The translations under genes and the position numbers were made by a program. This document shows, piece after piece, positions 13,204 through 27,837 of a stretch of 64,000 nucleotides of DNA (the first letter of the stretch is position 1; each line of letters starts with the position of its first letter). Under the pieces are notes generated by a model. It was given only the letters and a program-made list of their open reading frames with translations. It did not search any database and had not been told where the DNA came from. Location of the stretch: NCBI RefSeq assembly GCF_050947335.1, contig NW_027473317.1, positions 2,914,001 to 2,978,000 on the forward strand, read 5' to 3'. Source of the DNA: Megachile rotundata. Taxonomy: Eukaryota; Arthropoda; Insecta; Hymenoptera; Megachilidae.

Positions 13204-16200
13204 CTTGTATGATTGTGATTGTGAGATTGCGATTGTATGATTGCGATTTTATGATTGTGTTTGTATGATTGCGATTGTATGATTGTGATCGTATGATTGT
13301 GGTTATATAATTATTGTTCCATGATTGTGATTGTATGATTGTTCCTGCATGATTATGATCGTATGATTGTAATTGCATGATTCAGATTGTATGATTGTGA
13401 TTTTATGATTGTGATTATATGATTGCGATTGTATGATTGCAATTGTATGACTGTGATTGTGTGATTGTTTTTTTATGATTGTGATTGTATGATAGTAATT
13501 GTATGATTGTGATCGTATGATTATGATTGTACGATTGTGATTGTATGATTGTGATTGTATGATTGTGATTGTATGATTGTGATTGTATGATTGTGGTTGT
13601 ACGATAGTCATTGCGACATTACGATCTTATGATTGCGATTGTATGACTGTGATTGTATGATTGTGATTGTATGATTGTGATTGTATGATTGTGATTGTAT
13701 GATTGTGATTGTATGATTGTGATTGTACGATTGTGATAGTATGATTGTGATTGTATGATTGTGATTGTATGATTGTGATTGTATGATTGTGATTGTATGA
13801 TTGTGATTTTATAATTGTGGTTGTATGACTTTAATTGTATGATTGTGATTGTATGATTGTGATTGTATTATTTTGATTGTATTATTTTGATTGTATGATT
13901 GTGATTGTATGATTGTGATTGTGTGATTGTGATTGTATGATTGTTATTGTATGATTGTCACTGTATGATTGTGATTGTATGATAGTGATTGTATGATTGT
14001 GATTGTATGATTGTGATTGTATGATTGTGATTGTATTATTGTGATTGTACGATTGCGATTGTATGACTGCGATTGTATGATTGCGATTGTATGATTGCGA
14101 TTGTATGACTGTGATTGTATGACTGTGATTGTGTGATTGTTTTTGTATGATTGTGATTGTATGACTTTAGTTGTATGATTGTGATTGTATGATTTTGATT
14201 GTATGATTGTGATCGTATGATAGTGATTTTGTGATTGTCATTGTATGATTGCCATTGTATGATTGTGATTGTATGATTGTGATTGTATGATGGTGATTGT
14301 TTGACTGTGATTGTGTGATTGTGATTGCATGATTGTGATTGCATGATTGTGATTGCATGATTGTGATTGTAGGATTGCGATTTTATTATTGTGATTGTAT
14401 GATTGTGATTGTATGATTGTGATTGTATGATTGTCATTGTACGAATGTGATTGTATGACTTTTATTGTATGATTGTGATTGCATGATTGTGATTGTATGA
14501 TTGTGATTGTATGATTGCGATTGTATGATTGTGATTGTATGATTGTGATTGTATGATTGTGATTGTATGATTTTGATTGTATGATTGTGATTGCATGATT
14601 GAGATTGTATGATTGTGATTGTATGATTGTGATTGTATGATTGTGATTGTATGCTTGTGATTGTATGATTGTGATTGTATAATTGTGATTATATGATTGT
14701 GATTGTATGATTGTGATTGTATGATTGCGTTTGTATGATTGTGCTTGTATGATTGTGATTGTGAGATTGCGATTGTATGATTGCGATTTTATGATTGTGT
14801 TTGTATGATTGCGATTGTATGATTGTGATCGTATGATTGTGGTTATATAATTATGGTTCCATGATTGTGATTGTATGATTGTTCCTGCATGATTATGATC
14901 GTATGATTGTAATTGCATGATTCAGATTGTATGATTGTGATTTTATGATTGTGATTATATGATTGCGATTGTATGATTGCAATTGTATGACTGTGATTGT
15001 GTGATTGTTTTTGTATGATTGTGATTGTATGATAGTAATTGTATGATTGTGATCGTATGATTATGATTGTACGATTGTGATTGTATGATTGTGATTGTAT
15101 GATTGTGATTGTATGATTGTGATTGTATGATTGTGGTTGTACGATAGTCATTGCGACATTACGATCTTATGATTGCGATTGTATGACTGTGATTGTATGA
15201 TTGTGATTGTATGATTGTGATTGTATGATTGTGATTGTATGATTGTGATTGTACGATTGTGATAGTATGATTGTGATTGTATGATTGTGATTGTATGATT
15301 GTGATTGTATGATTGTGATTGTATGATTGTGATTGTATAATTGTGGTTGTATGACTTTAATTGTATGATTGTGATTGTATGATTGTGATTGTATTATTTT
15401 GATTGTATTATTTTGATTGTATTATTTTGATTGTATGATTGTGATTGTATGATTGTGATTGTGTGATTGTGATTGTATGATTGTTATTGTATGATTGTCA
15501 CTGTATGATTGTGATTGTATGATAGTGATTGTATGATTGTGATTGTATGATTGTGATTGTATGATTGTGATTGTATTATTGTGATTGTACGATTGCGATT
15601 GTATGACTGCGATTGTATGATTGCGATTGTATGATTGCGATTGTATGATTGTGATTGTATGACTGTGATTGTGTGATTGTTTTTGTATGATTGTGATTGT
15701 ATGACTTTAGTTGTATGATTGTGATTGTATGATTTTGATTGTATGATTGTGATCGTATGATTGTGATTTTGTGATTGTCATTGTATGATTGCCATTGTAT
15801 GATTGTGATTGTATGATTGTGATTGTATGATGGTGATTGTTTGACTGTGATTGTGTGATTGTGATTGCATGATTGTGATTGCATGATTGTGATTGCATGA
15901 TTGTGATTGTAGGATTGTGATTTTATGGCTGTGATTGTATGATAGTGATGGTATGATTGTGATTGTATGATTGTGATTGTATGATTGTGATTGTATGCTT
16001 GTGATTGCATGATTGTGATTGTATGATATTGTCTATATTATTGTGATTGTATGATTGTGATTGTATGATATTGTTTGTGTTATTGTGATTGTACGATTGT
16101 GATTGTATGATTGTGATTGTATGATTGTGATTGTATGATTGTGATTGTATGATTGTGATTGTATGATTGTGATTGTATGATTTTGTTTGTATGATTATGA

Positions 16201-18566
16201 TTGTATGATTGTGATTGTATGATTGTGGTTGTATGATTGTGATTGTATGATTGTGATTGTATGATTTTGTTTGTATGATTGTGATTGTATGATTGTGATT
16301 GTATGATTGTGCTTGTATGATTGTGATTGTGACATTGCGATTGTATGATTGCGATTTTATGATTGTGTTTGTATGATTGCGATTGTATGATTGTGATCGT
16401 ATGATTGTGGATATATAATTATGGTTCCATGATTGTGATTGTATGATTGTTCCTGCATGATTATGATCGTATGATTGTAATTGCATGTTTCAGATTGTAT
16501 GATTGTGATTTTCTGATTGTGATTATACGATTGCGATTGTATGACTGCAATTTTATGAGTGTGATTATATGAATATGATTGTATGATTGTGATTGTATGA
16601 TTGCGATTGTATGATTGTCATTGTATGATTGTGGTTGTATGATCGTGATTGTATGATCATGATTGTATGATCGTGATTGTATGATCGTGATTGTATGATC
16701 GTGATTGTATGATCGTGATTGTATGATCGTGATTGCATGATCGTGATTGTATGATTGTGATTGTATGACTGTGATTGTATAATAGTGATTGTGACATCGC
16801 GATTGTATGATTGCGATTGTATGATTGTGATTGTATGATTGTGATTGTATGATTGTGATTGTTTGATTGTGATTGTATGATAGTGATTGCGACATTGCGA
16901 TTGTATGATTGCGATTGTATGATTGTGATTGTATGACTGTGATTGTATGATTGTGATAGTAAGATTGTGATTGTATGATTGTGATTGTATGATTGTGATT
17001 GTATGACTTTTATTGTATAATTGGGATTGTATGATTGGGATTGTATGATTGGGATTGTATGATTGTGATAGAATGATTGTGATAGAATGATTGCGATTGT
17101 ATGATTGCGATTGTATGATTGCGATTGTATGATTGCGATTGTATGATTGTGATTGTATGATTGCGTTTGTATGATTGCGATTGTATGATTGTGATTGTAT
17201 GATCGTGATTGTATGATCGTGATTGTATGATCGTGATTGTATGATTGTGATTGTATGATTGTGATTGTACGATAGTGATTGTGACATTGCGATTGTATGA
17301 TTGCGATTGTATGATTGTGATTGTATGACTGTGATTGTATGATTGTGATTGTATGATTGTGATTGTATGATTGTGATTGTACGACTGTGATTGTATGATT
17401 GTGATTGTATGATAGTGATTGTGATATTGCGATTGTATGATTGCGATTGGATGATTGTGATTGCATGACTGTGATTGTATGATTGTGTTTGTATGATTGT
17501 GATTGTATGATTGTGATTGTATAATTGTCATTGTATGATTGTGATTGTATGACTTTTATTGTATGATTGTGATTGTATGATTGTGATTGTATGATGGTGA
17601 TTGTATGATTGTGATTTTATGTTTGTGATTATATGATTCTGATTGTATGATTGTGATTGTATGATTGAGATTGAATGATTGGGATTGTATGATTGTGATT
17701 GTATGATTGTGATTGTATGATAGTGATTGTGACATTGCGATTGTATGATTGCGATTGTAATATTGCGATTGTATGATTGTGATTGTATGATTGTGATTGT
17801 ATGATTGTGATTGTATGATCGTGATTGTATGATTGTGATTGCATGATTGTGATTGTATGATTGTGATTGTATGATTGTGATTGTATGATTTTAATTGCAT
17901 AATTGGGATTGTATGATTGGGATTGTATGATTGGGATTGTATGATTGTGATTGTATGATTGTGGTTGTATGTTTGAGATTGAATGATTGGGATTGTATGA
18001 TTGTGATTGTGTGATTGTGATTGTATGATTGTGATTGTATGATTGTGATTGTATGATTGTGATTGTATGATTGTGATTGTATGATTGTGATTGTATGATT
18101 GTGATTGTATGATTGTGATTGTATGATTGTGATTGTATGATTGTGATTGTATGATTGTGATTGTATGATTGTGATAGAATGATTGCGATTGTATGATTGC
18201 GATTGTATGATTGCGATTGTATGATTGTGATTGTATCATTGCGTTTGTATGATTGCGATTGTATGATTGTCATTGTATGATCGTGATCGTATGATCGTGA
18301 TTGTATGATCGTGATTGTATGATCGTGATTGTATGATCGTGATTGTATGATCGTGATTGTATGATCGTGATTGTATGATCGTGATTGTATGATTGTGATT
18401 GTATGACTGTGATTGTATAACAGTGATTGTGACATTGCGATTGTATGATTGCGACTGTGTGATTGCGACTGTATCATTGAGATTGTATGATTGTGATTGC
18501 ATGATTGTGATTATATGATTGTGATTGTATGATTGTGATTGTATGATTGTGATTGCATGATTGTGA
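13203..18566. repeat. Composite block A3, copy of A1 from 2.4 to 7.7 kb
   Basis: At about 13,203 beta sequence of block A2 gives way to alpha sequence (GTGCTTGTATG, then GTTCCTGCATG at 13,341). From there the order follows A1 at offsets of 10,780, then 10,808, then 10,822, ending near 18,566. The last step of 14 bp is a third TTATTTTGATTGTA unit at about 15,395-15,437, where A1 has two. Its 15.2-17.5 kb part also matches block A2 at offset 4,578, and its 17.5-18.5 kb part matches only A1 among the A blocks. Confidence 0.87.
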
Positions 18567-19708
18567 TTGTATGATCGTCATTGTATGATTGTGATTGTAT
18601 GATTTTAATTGTATGATTGTGATTGTATGATTGTGATTGTATGATTGTGATTGTATGATTGTGATTATATGATTGTGATTGTATGATTGCGTTTGTATGA
18701 TTGTGATTGTGTGATTGTGACTGTATGATTGTGATTGTATGATTGTGATTGTATGATTGTGATTGTATGATTTTAATTGTATGATTGTGATTGCATGATT
18801 GTGATTGTATGATTGCGACTGTGTGATTGAGATTGTATGATTTTGATTGTATGATTGTGATTGCATGATTGTGATTGCATGATTGCGACTGTATGATTGC
18901 GATTGTATGATTTTGATTGTATGATTGTGATTGCATGATTGTGATTGTATGATTGTGATTATATGATTGTGATTGTATGATTGTGATTGTATGACTGTGA
19001 TTGTATAATAGTGATTGTGACATTGCGATTGTATGATTGTGATTGTATGAGTGTGATTGTATGATTGTGATAGTAAGATTGTGATTGTTTGATTGTGATA
19101 GTATGATTGTGATTGTATGATAGTGATTGTGACATTGCGATTGTATGATTGCGATTGTAAGATTGTGATTGTATGATTGTGATTGTATGATTGTGATTGT
19201 ATGATTTTAATTGTATAATTGGGATTGTATGATTGGGATTGTATGATTGTGATAGAATGATTGTGATAGAATGATTGCGATTGTATGATTGCGATTGTAT
19301 GATTGCGATTGTATGATTGCGATTGTATGATTGTGATTGTATGATTGCGTTTGTATGATTGCGATTGTATGATTGTCATTGTATGATTGTGATTGTATGA
19401 TTTTAATTGGATGATTGTGATTGTATGATTGCGATTGTAATATTGCGATTGTATGATTGGGATTGTATGATTGTGATTGTATGATCGTGATTGTATGATC
19501 GTGATTGTATGATCGTGATTGTATGATTGTGATTGTATGATTGTGATTGTACGATAGTGATTGTGACATTGCGATTGTATGATTGCGATTGTATGATTGT
19601 GATTGTATGACTGTGATTGTATGATTGTGATTGTATGATTGTGATTGTATGATTGTGATTGTACGACTGTGATTGTATGATTGTGATTGTATGATAGTGA
19701 TTGTGATA
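18566..19708. repeat. Beta-type mosaic upstream of the 3,766-bp HOR
   Basis: Units here carry beta variants (GCGACTGTGTG, TTTTGATTG, GTGACATTGCG, GGGATTG) without the alpha landmarks. The part from about 19,155 to 19,830 recurs at about 20,919-21,595 (offset 1,764, 126 units) and again at about 24,685-25,360, so this stretch shares a segment with the HOR that follows. The left part resembles 22.65-23.1 kb and later copies. Confidence 0.75.
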
Positions 19709-22700
19709 TTGCGATTGTATGATTGCGATTGTATGATTGTGATTGCATGACTGTGATTGTATGATTGTGTTTGTATGATTGTGATTGTATGATTGTGATT
19801 GTATAATTGTCATTGTATGATTGTGATTGTATGATTTTGATTGTATGATTGTGATTGCATGATTGAGATTGTATGATTGTGATTGTATGATTGTGATTGT
19901 ATGATTGTGATTGTATGCTTGTGATTGCATGATTGTGATTGTATAATTGTGATTATATGATTGTGATTTTATGATTGTGATTGTATGATTGCGTTTGTAT
20001 GATTGTGCTTGTATGATTGTGATTGTGACATTGCGATTGTATGATTGCGATTTTATGATTGTGTTTGTATGATTGCGATTGTATGATTGTGATCGTATGA
20101 TTGTGGTTATATAATTATGGTTCCATGATTGTGATTGTATGATTGTTCCTGCATGATTATGATCGTATGATTGTAATTGCATGATTCAGATTGTATGATT
20201 GTGATTTTCTGATTGTGATTATATGATTGCGATTGTATGATTGCAATTTTATGAGTGTGATTATATGAATATGATTGTATGATTGTGATTGTATGATGGT
20301 GATTGTATGATTGTGATTGTATGATTGTGGTTGTATGTTTGAGATTGAATGATTGGGATTGTATGATTGTGATTGTGTGATTGTGATTGTATGATTGTGA
20401 TTGAATGATTGTGATTGTATGATTGTGATTGTATGATTGTGATTGTATGATTGTGATTGTATGATTGTGATTGCATGATTGTGATAGAATGATTGCGATT
20501 GTATGATTGCGATTGTATGATTGCGATTGTATGATTGTGATTGTATCATTGCGTTTGTATGATTGCGATTGTATGATTGTCATTGTATGATTGTGGTTGT
20601 ATGATCGTGATTGTATGATCATGATTGTATGATCGTGATTGTATGATCGTGATTGTATGATCGTGATTGTATGATCGTGATTGTATGATCGTGATTGCAT
20701 GATCGTGATTGTATGATTGTGATTGTATGACTGTGATTGTATAATAGTGATTGTGACATCGCGTTTGTATGATTGCGATTGTATGATTGTGATTGTATGA
20801 TTGTGATTGTATGATTGTGATTGTTTGATTGTGATTGTATGATAGTGATTGCGACATTGCGATTGTATGATTGCGATTGTATGATTGTGATTGTATGACT
20901 GTGATTGTAGGATTGTGGTAGTAAGATTGTGATTGTATGATTGTGATTGTATGATTGTGATTGTATGATTTTAATTGTATAATTGGGATTGTATGATTGG
21001 GATTGTATGATTGTGATAGAATGATTGTGATAGAATGATTGCGATTGTATGATTGCGATTGTATGATTGCGATTGTATGATTGCGATTGTATGATTGTGA
21101 TTGTATGATTGCGTTTGTATGATTGCGATTGTATGATTGTCATTGTATGATTGTGATTGTATGATTTTAATTGGATGATTGTGATTGTATGATTGCGATT
21201 GTAATATTGCGATTGTATGATTGGGATTGTATGATTGTGATTGTATGATCGTGATTGTATGATCGTGATTGTATGATCGTGATTGTATGATTGTGATTGT
21301 ATGATTGTGATTGTACGATAGTGATTGTGACATTGCGATTGTATGATTGCGATTGTATGATTGTGATTGTATGACTGTGATTGTATGATTGTGATTGTAT
21401 GATTGTGATTGTATGATTGTGATTGTACGACTGTGATTGTATGATTGTGATTGTATGACAGTGATTGTGATATTGCGATTGTATGATTGCGATTGTATGA
21501 TTGTGATTGCATGACTGTGATTGTATGATTGTGTTTGTATGATTGTGATTGTATGATTGTGATTGTATAATTGTCATTGTATGATTGTGATTGTATGACT
21601 TTTATTGTATGATTGTGATTGTATGATTGTGATTGTATGATGGTGATTGTATGATTGTGATTTTATGTTTGTGATTATATAATTCTGATTGTATGATTGT
21701 GATTGTATGATTGAGATTGAATGATTGGGATTGTATGATTGTGATTGTATGATTGTGATTGTATGATAGTGATTGTGACATTGCGATTGTATGATTGCGA
21801 TTGTAATATTGCGATTGTATGATTGTGATTGTATGATTGTGATTGTATGATTGTGATTGTATGATCGTGATTGTATGATTGTGATTGCATGATTGTGATT
21901 GTATGATTGTGATTGTATGATTGTGATTGTATGATTTTAATTGCATAATTGGGATTGTATGATTGGGATTGTATGATTGGGATTGTATGATTGTGATTGT
22001 ATGATTGTGGTTGTATGTTTGAGATTGAATGATTGGGATTGTATGATTGTGATTGTGTGATTGTGATTGTATGATTGTGATTGTATGATTGTGATTGTAT
22101 GATTGTGATTGTATGATTGTGATTGTATGATTGTGATTGTATGATTGTGATTGTATGATTGTGATTGTATGATTGTGATTGTATGATTGTGATTGTATGA
22201 TTGTGATTGTATGATTGTGATTGTATGATTGTGATTGTATGATTGTTATTGTATGATTGTGATTGTATGATTGTGATAGAATGATTGCGATTGTATGATT
22301 GCGATTGTATGATTGCGATTGTATGATTGTGATTGTATCATTGCGTTTGTATGATTGCGATTGTATGATTGTCATTGTATGATCGTGATCGTATGATCGT
22401 GATTGTATGATCAGGATTGTATGATCGTGATTGTATGATCGTGATTGTATGATCGTGATTGTATGATCGTGATTGTATGATCGTGATTGTATGATCGTGA
22501 TTGTATGATTGTGATTGTATGACTGTGATTGTATAACAGTGATTGTGACATTGCGATTGTATGATTGCGACTGTATGATTGCGACTGTATCATTGAGATT
22601 GTATGATTGTGATTGCATGATTGTGATTATATGATTGTGATTGTATGATTGTGATTGTATGATTGTGATTGCATGATTGTGATTGTATGATCGTCATTGT

Positions 22701-23474
22701 ATGATTGTGATTGTATGATTTTAATTGTATGATTGTGATTGTATGATTGTGATTGTATGATTGTGATTGTATGATTGTGATTATATGATTGTGATTGTAT
22801 GATTTTAATTGTATGATTGTGATTGCATGATTGTGATTGTATGATTGCGACTGTGTGATTGTGATTGTATGATTTTGATTGTATGATTGTGATTGCATGA
22901 TTGTGATTGCATGATTGCGACTGTATGATTGCGATTGTATGATTTTGATTGTATGATTGTGATTGCATGATTGTGATTGTATGATTGTGATTATATGATT
23001 GTGATTGTATGATTGTGATTGTATGACTGTGATTGTATAATAGTGATTGTGACATTGCGATTGTATGATTGCGATTGTATGATTGTGATTGTATGAGTGT
23101 GATTGTATGATTGTGATAGTAAGATTGTGATTGTTTGATTGTGATAGTATGATTGTGATTGTATGATAGTGATTGTGACATTGCGATTGTATGATTGCGA
23201 TTGTATGATTGTGATTGTATGATTGTGATTGTATGATTGTGATTGTATGATTGTGATTGTTTGATTGTGATTGTATGATAGTGATTGCGACATTGCGATT
23301 GTATGATTGCGATTGTATGATTGTGATTGTATGACTGTGATTGTATGATTGTGATAGTAAGATTGTGATTGTATGATTGTGATTGTATGATTGTGATTGT
23401 ATGATTTTAATTGTATAATTGGGATTGTATGATTGGGATTGTATGATTGTGATAGAATGATTGTGATAGAATGA
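19709..23474. repeat. 3,766-bp HOR, copy 1
   Basis: This is the first of two tandem copies with period 3,766 bp (269 units). Markers are GTTCCTGCATG at 20,145 and 23,911, the GATCATG unit at 20,617 and 24,383, and ATGTTTGTGATTATATAATTC near 21,665 and 25,431. It combines an alpha fragment at its left end (about 19.83-20.25 kb) with beta sequence related to 6.7-7.7 kb and 17.5-18.5 kb (offset 4,046 to the latter). Boundaries are set where the offset begins and ends and are good to some tens of bases. Confidence 0.85.
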
Positions 23475-26400
23475 TTGCGATTGTATGATTGCGATTGTAT
23501 GATTGTGATTGCATGACTGTGATTGTATGATTGTGTTTGTATGATTGTGATTGTATGATTGTGATTGTATAATTGTCATTGTATGATTGTGATTGTATGA
23601 TTTTGATTGTATGATTGTGATTGCATGATTGAGATTGTATGATTGTGATTGTATGATTGTGATTGTATGATTGTGATTGTATGCTTGTGATTGCATGATT
23701 GTGATTGTATAATTGTGATTATATGATTGTGATTTTATGATTGTGATTGTATGATTGCGTTTGTATGATTGTGCTTGTATGATTGTGATTGTGACATTGC
23801 GATTGTATGATTGCGATTTTATGATTGTGTTTGTATGATTGCGATTGTATGATTGTGATCGTATGATTGTGGTTATATAATTATGGTTCCATGATTGTGA
23901 TTGTATGATTGTTCCTGCATGATTATGATCGTATGATTGTAATTGCATGATTCAGATTGTATGATTGTGATTTTCTGATTGTGATTATATGATTGCGATT
24001 GTATGATTGCAATTTTATGAGTGTGATTATATGAATATGATTGTATGATTGTGATTGTATGATGGTGATTGTATGATTGTGATTGTATGATTGTGGTTGT
24101 ATGTTTGAGATTGAATGATTGGGATTGTATGATTGTGATTGTGTGATTGTGATTGTATGATTGTGATTGAATGATTGTGATTGTATGATTGTGATTGTAT
24201 GATTGTGATTGTATGATTGTGATTGTATGATTGTGATTGCATGATTGTGATAGAATGATTGCGATTGTATGATTGCGATTGTATGATTGCGATTGTATGA
24301 TTGTGATTGTATCATTGCGTTTGTATGATTGCGATTTTATGATTGTCATTGTATGATTGTGGTTGTATGATCGTGATTGTATGATCATGATTGTATGATC
24401 GTGATTGTATGATCGTGATTGTATGATCGTGATTGTATGATCGTGATTGTATGATCGTGATTGCATGATCGTGATTGTATGATTGTGATTGTATGACTGT
24501 GATTGTATAATAGTGATTGTGACATCGCGATTGTATGATTGCGATTGTATGATTGTGATTGTATGACTGTGATTGTATGATTGTGATTGTTTGATTGTGA
24601 TTGTATGATAGTGATTGCGACATTGCGATTGTATGATTGCGATTGTATGATTGTGATTGTATGACTGTGATTGTAGGATTGTGGTAGTAAGATTGTGATT
24701 GTATGATTGTGATTGTATGATTGTGATTGTATGATTTTAATTGTATAATTGGGATTGTATGATTGGGATTGTATGATTGTGATAGAATGATTGTGATAGA
24801 ATGATTGCGATTGTATGATTGCGATTGTATGATTGCGATTGTATGATTGCGATTGTATGATTGTGATTGTATGATTGCGTTTGTATGATTGCGATTGTAT
24901 GATTGTCATTGTATGATTGTGATTGTATGATTTTAATTGGATGATTGTGATTGTATGATTGCGATTGTAATATTGCGATTGTATGATTGGGATTGTATGA
25001 TTGTGATTGTATGATCGTGATTGTATGATCGTGATTGTATGATCGTGATTGTATGATTGTGATTGTATGATTGTGATTGTACGATAGTGATTGTGACATT
25101 GCGATTGTATGATTGCGATTGTATGATTGTGATTGTATGACTGTGATTGTATGATTGTGATTGTATGATTGTGATTGTATGATTGTGATTGTACGACTGT
25201 GATTGTATGATTGTGATTGTATGATAGTGATTGTGATATTGCGATTGTATGATTGCGATTGTATGATTGTGATTGCATGACTGTGATTGTATGATTGTGT
25301 TTGTATGATTGTGATTGTATGATTGTGATTGTATAATTGTCATTGTATGATTGTGATTGTATGACTTTTATTGTATGATTGTGATTGTATGATTGTGATT
25401 GTATGATGGTGATTGTATGATTGTGATTTTATGTTTGTGATTATATAATTCTGATTGTATGATTGTGATTGTATGATTGAGATTGAATGATTGGGATTGT
25501 ATGATTGTGATTGTATGATTGTGATTGTATGATAGTGATTGTGACATTGCGATTGTATGATTGCGATTGTAATATTGCGATTGTATGATTGTGATTGTAT
25601 GATTGTGATTGTATGATTGTGATTGTATGATCGTGATTGTATGATTGTGATTGCATGATTGTGATTGTATGATTGTGATTGTATGATTGTGATTGTATGA
25701 TTTTAATTGCATAATTGGGATTGTATGATTGGGATTGTATGATTGGGATTGTATGATTGTGATTGTATGATTGTGGTTGTATGTTTGAGATTGAATGATT
25801 GGGATTGTATGATTGTGATTGTGTGATTGTGATTGTATGATTGTGATTGTATGATTGTGATTGTATGATTGTGATTGTATGATTGTGATTGTATGATTGT
25901 GATTGTATGATTGTGATTGTATGATTGTGATTGTATGATTGTGATTGTATGATTGTGATTGTATGATTGTGATTGTATGATTGTGATTGTATGATTGTGA
26001 TTGTATGATTGTGATTGTATGATTGTGATTGTATGATTGTGATAGAATGATTGCGATTGTATGATTGCGATTGTATGATTGCGATTGTATGATTGTGATT
26101 GTATCATTGCGTTTGTATGATTGCGATTGTATGATTGTCATTGTATGATCGTGATCGTATGATCGTGATTGTATGATCAGGATTGTATGATCGTGATTGT
26201 ATGATCGTGATTGTATGATCGTGATTGTATGATCGTGATTGTATGATCGTGATTGTATGATCGTGATTGTATGATTGTGATTGTATGACTGTGATTGTAT
26301 AACAGTGATTGTGACATTGCGATTGTATGATTGCGACTGTATGATTGCGACTGTATCATTGAGATTGTATGATTGTGATTGCATGATTGTGATTATATGA

Positions 26401-27240
26401 TTGTGATTGTATGATTGTGATTGTATGATTGTGATTGCATGATTGTGATTGTATGATCGTCATTGTATGATTGTGATTGTATGATTTTAATTGTATGATT
26501 GTGATTGTATGATTGTGATTGTATGATTGTGATTGTATGATTGTGATTATATGATTGTGATTGTATGATTTTAATTGTATGATTGTGATTGCATGATTGT
26601 GATTGTATGATTGCGACTGTGTGATTGTGATTGTATGATTTTGATTGTATGATTGTGATTGCATGATTGTGATTGCATGATTGCGACTGTATGATTGCGA
26701 TTGTATGATTTTGATTGTATGATTGTGATTGCATGATTGTGATTGTATGATTGTGATTATATGATTGTGATTGTATGATTGTGATTGTATGACTGTGATT
26801 GTATAATAGTGATTGTGACATTGCGATTGTATGATTGCGATTGTATGATTGTGATTGTATGAGTGTGATTGTATGATTGTGATAGTAAGATTGTGATTGT
26901 TTGATTGTGATAGTATGATTGTGATTGTATGATAGTGATTGTGACATTGCGATTGTATGATTGCGATTGTATGATTGTGATTGTATGATTGTGATTGTAT
27001 GATTGTGATTGTATGATTGTGATTGTTTGATTGTGATTGTATGATAGTGATTGCGACATTGCGATTGTATGATTGCGATTGTATGATTGTGATTGTATGA
27101 CTGTGATTGTATGATTGTGATAGTAAGATTGTGATTGTATGATTGTGATTGTATGATTGTGATTGTATGATTTTAATTGTATAATTGGGATTGTATGATT
27201 GGGATTGTATGATTGTGATAGAATGATTGTGATAGAATGA
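23475..27240. repeat. 3,766-bp HOR, copy 2
   Basis: This is the second tandem copy of the 3,766-bp HOR, following the first without a gap. Small differences exist, for example GATTTTATGATTGTC at about 24,333 where copy 1 has GATTGTATGATTGTC. Canonical-run length and all larger variants are shared. The match with the end of copy 1 continues to about 27,268. From about 25,501 the same sequence is also the first copy of the 2,337-bp HOR, so the two periods are nested. Confidence 0.85.
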
Positions 27241-27837
27241 TTGCGATTGTATGATTGCGATTGTATGATTGCGATTGTATGATTGCGATTGTATGATTGT
27301 GATTGTATGATTGCGTTTGTATGATTGCGATTGTATGATTGTCATTGTATGATTGTGATTGTATGATTTTAATTGGATGATTGTGATTGTATGATTGCGA
27401 TTGTAATATTGCGATTGTATGATTGTGATTGTATGATCGTGATTGTATGATCGTAATTGTATGATCGTGATTGTATGATCGTGATTGTATGATCGTGATT
27501 GTATGATTGTGATTGTATGATTGTGATTGTATGATCGTGATTGTATGATTGTGATTGTATGATTGTGATTGTATGATAGTGATTGCGACATTGCGATTGT
27601 ATGATTGCGATTGTATGAATGTGATGTATGATTGTGATTGTATGATCGTGATTATATGATCGTGATTGTATGATCGTGATTGTATGATCGTGATTGTATG
27701 ATTGTGATTGTATGATTGTGATTGTATGACTGTGATTGTATAATAGTGATTGTGACATTGCGATTGTATGATTGCGATTGTATGATTGTGATTGTATGAG
27801 TGTGATTGTATGATTGTGATAGTAAGATAGTGATTGT
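25501..27837. repeat. 2,337-bp HOR, copy 1
   Basis: Sequence from about 25,501 repeats at an offset of 2,337 bp, which is 167 units less one base. The missing base is a single-T deletion inside the unit at 27,621. The left part overlaps the second 3,766-bp HOR, so this HOR arose in, or was copied from, an already repeated region. It contains a canonical run of about 15 units (25,829-26,040) and a GATCGTG run with a GATCAGG unit at about 26,174. Confidence 0.84.
27621..27630. other. Single-T deletion breaking the 14-bp register (family 1, copy 1)
   Basis: The text GTGATGTATG replaces GTGATTGTATG, a loss of one T. It is preceded by ATGAAT. This is the first loss of register in the window; everything to its left keeps one 14-bp phase. 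Confidence 0.93.
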
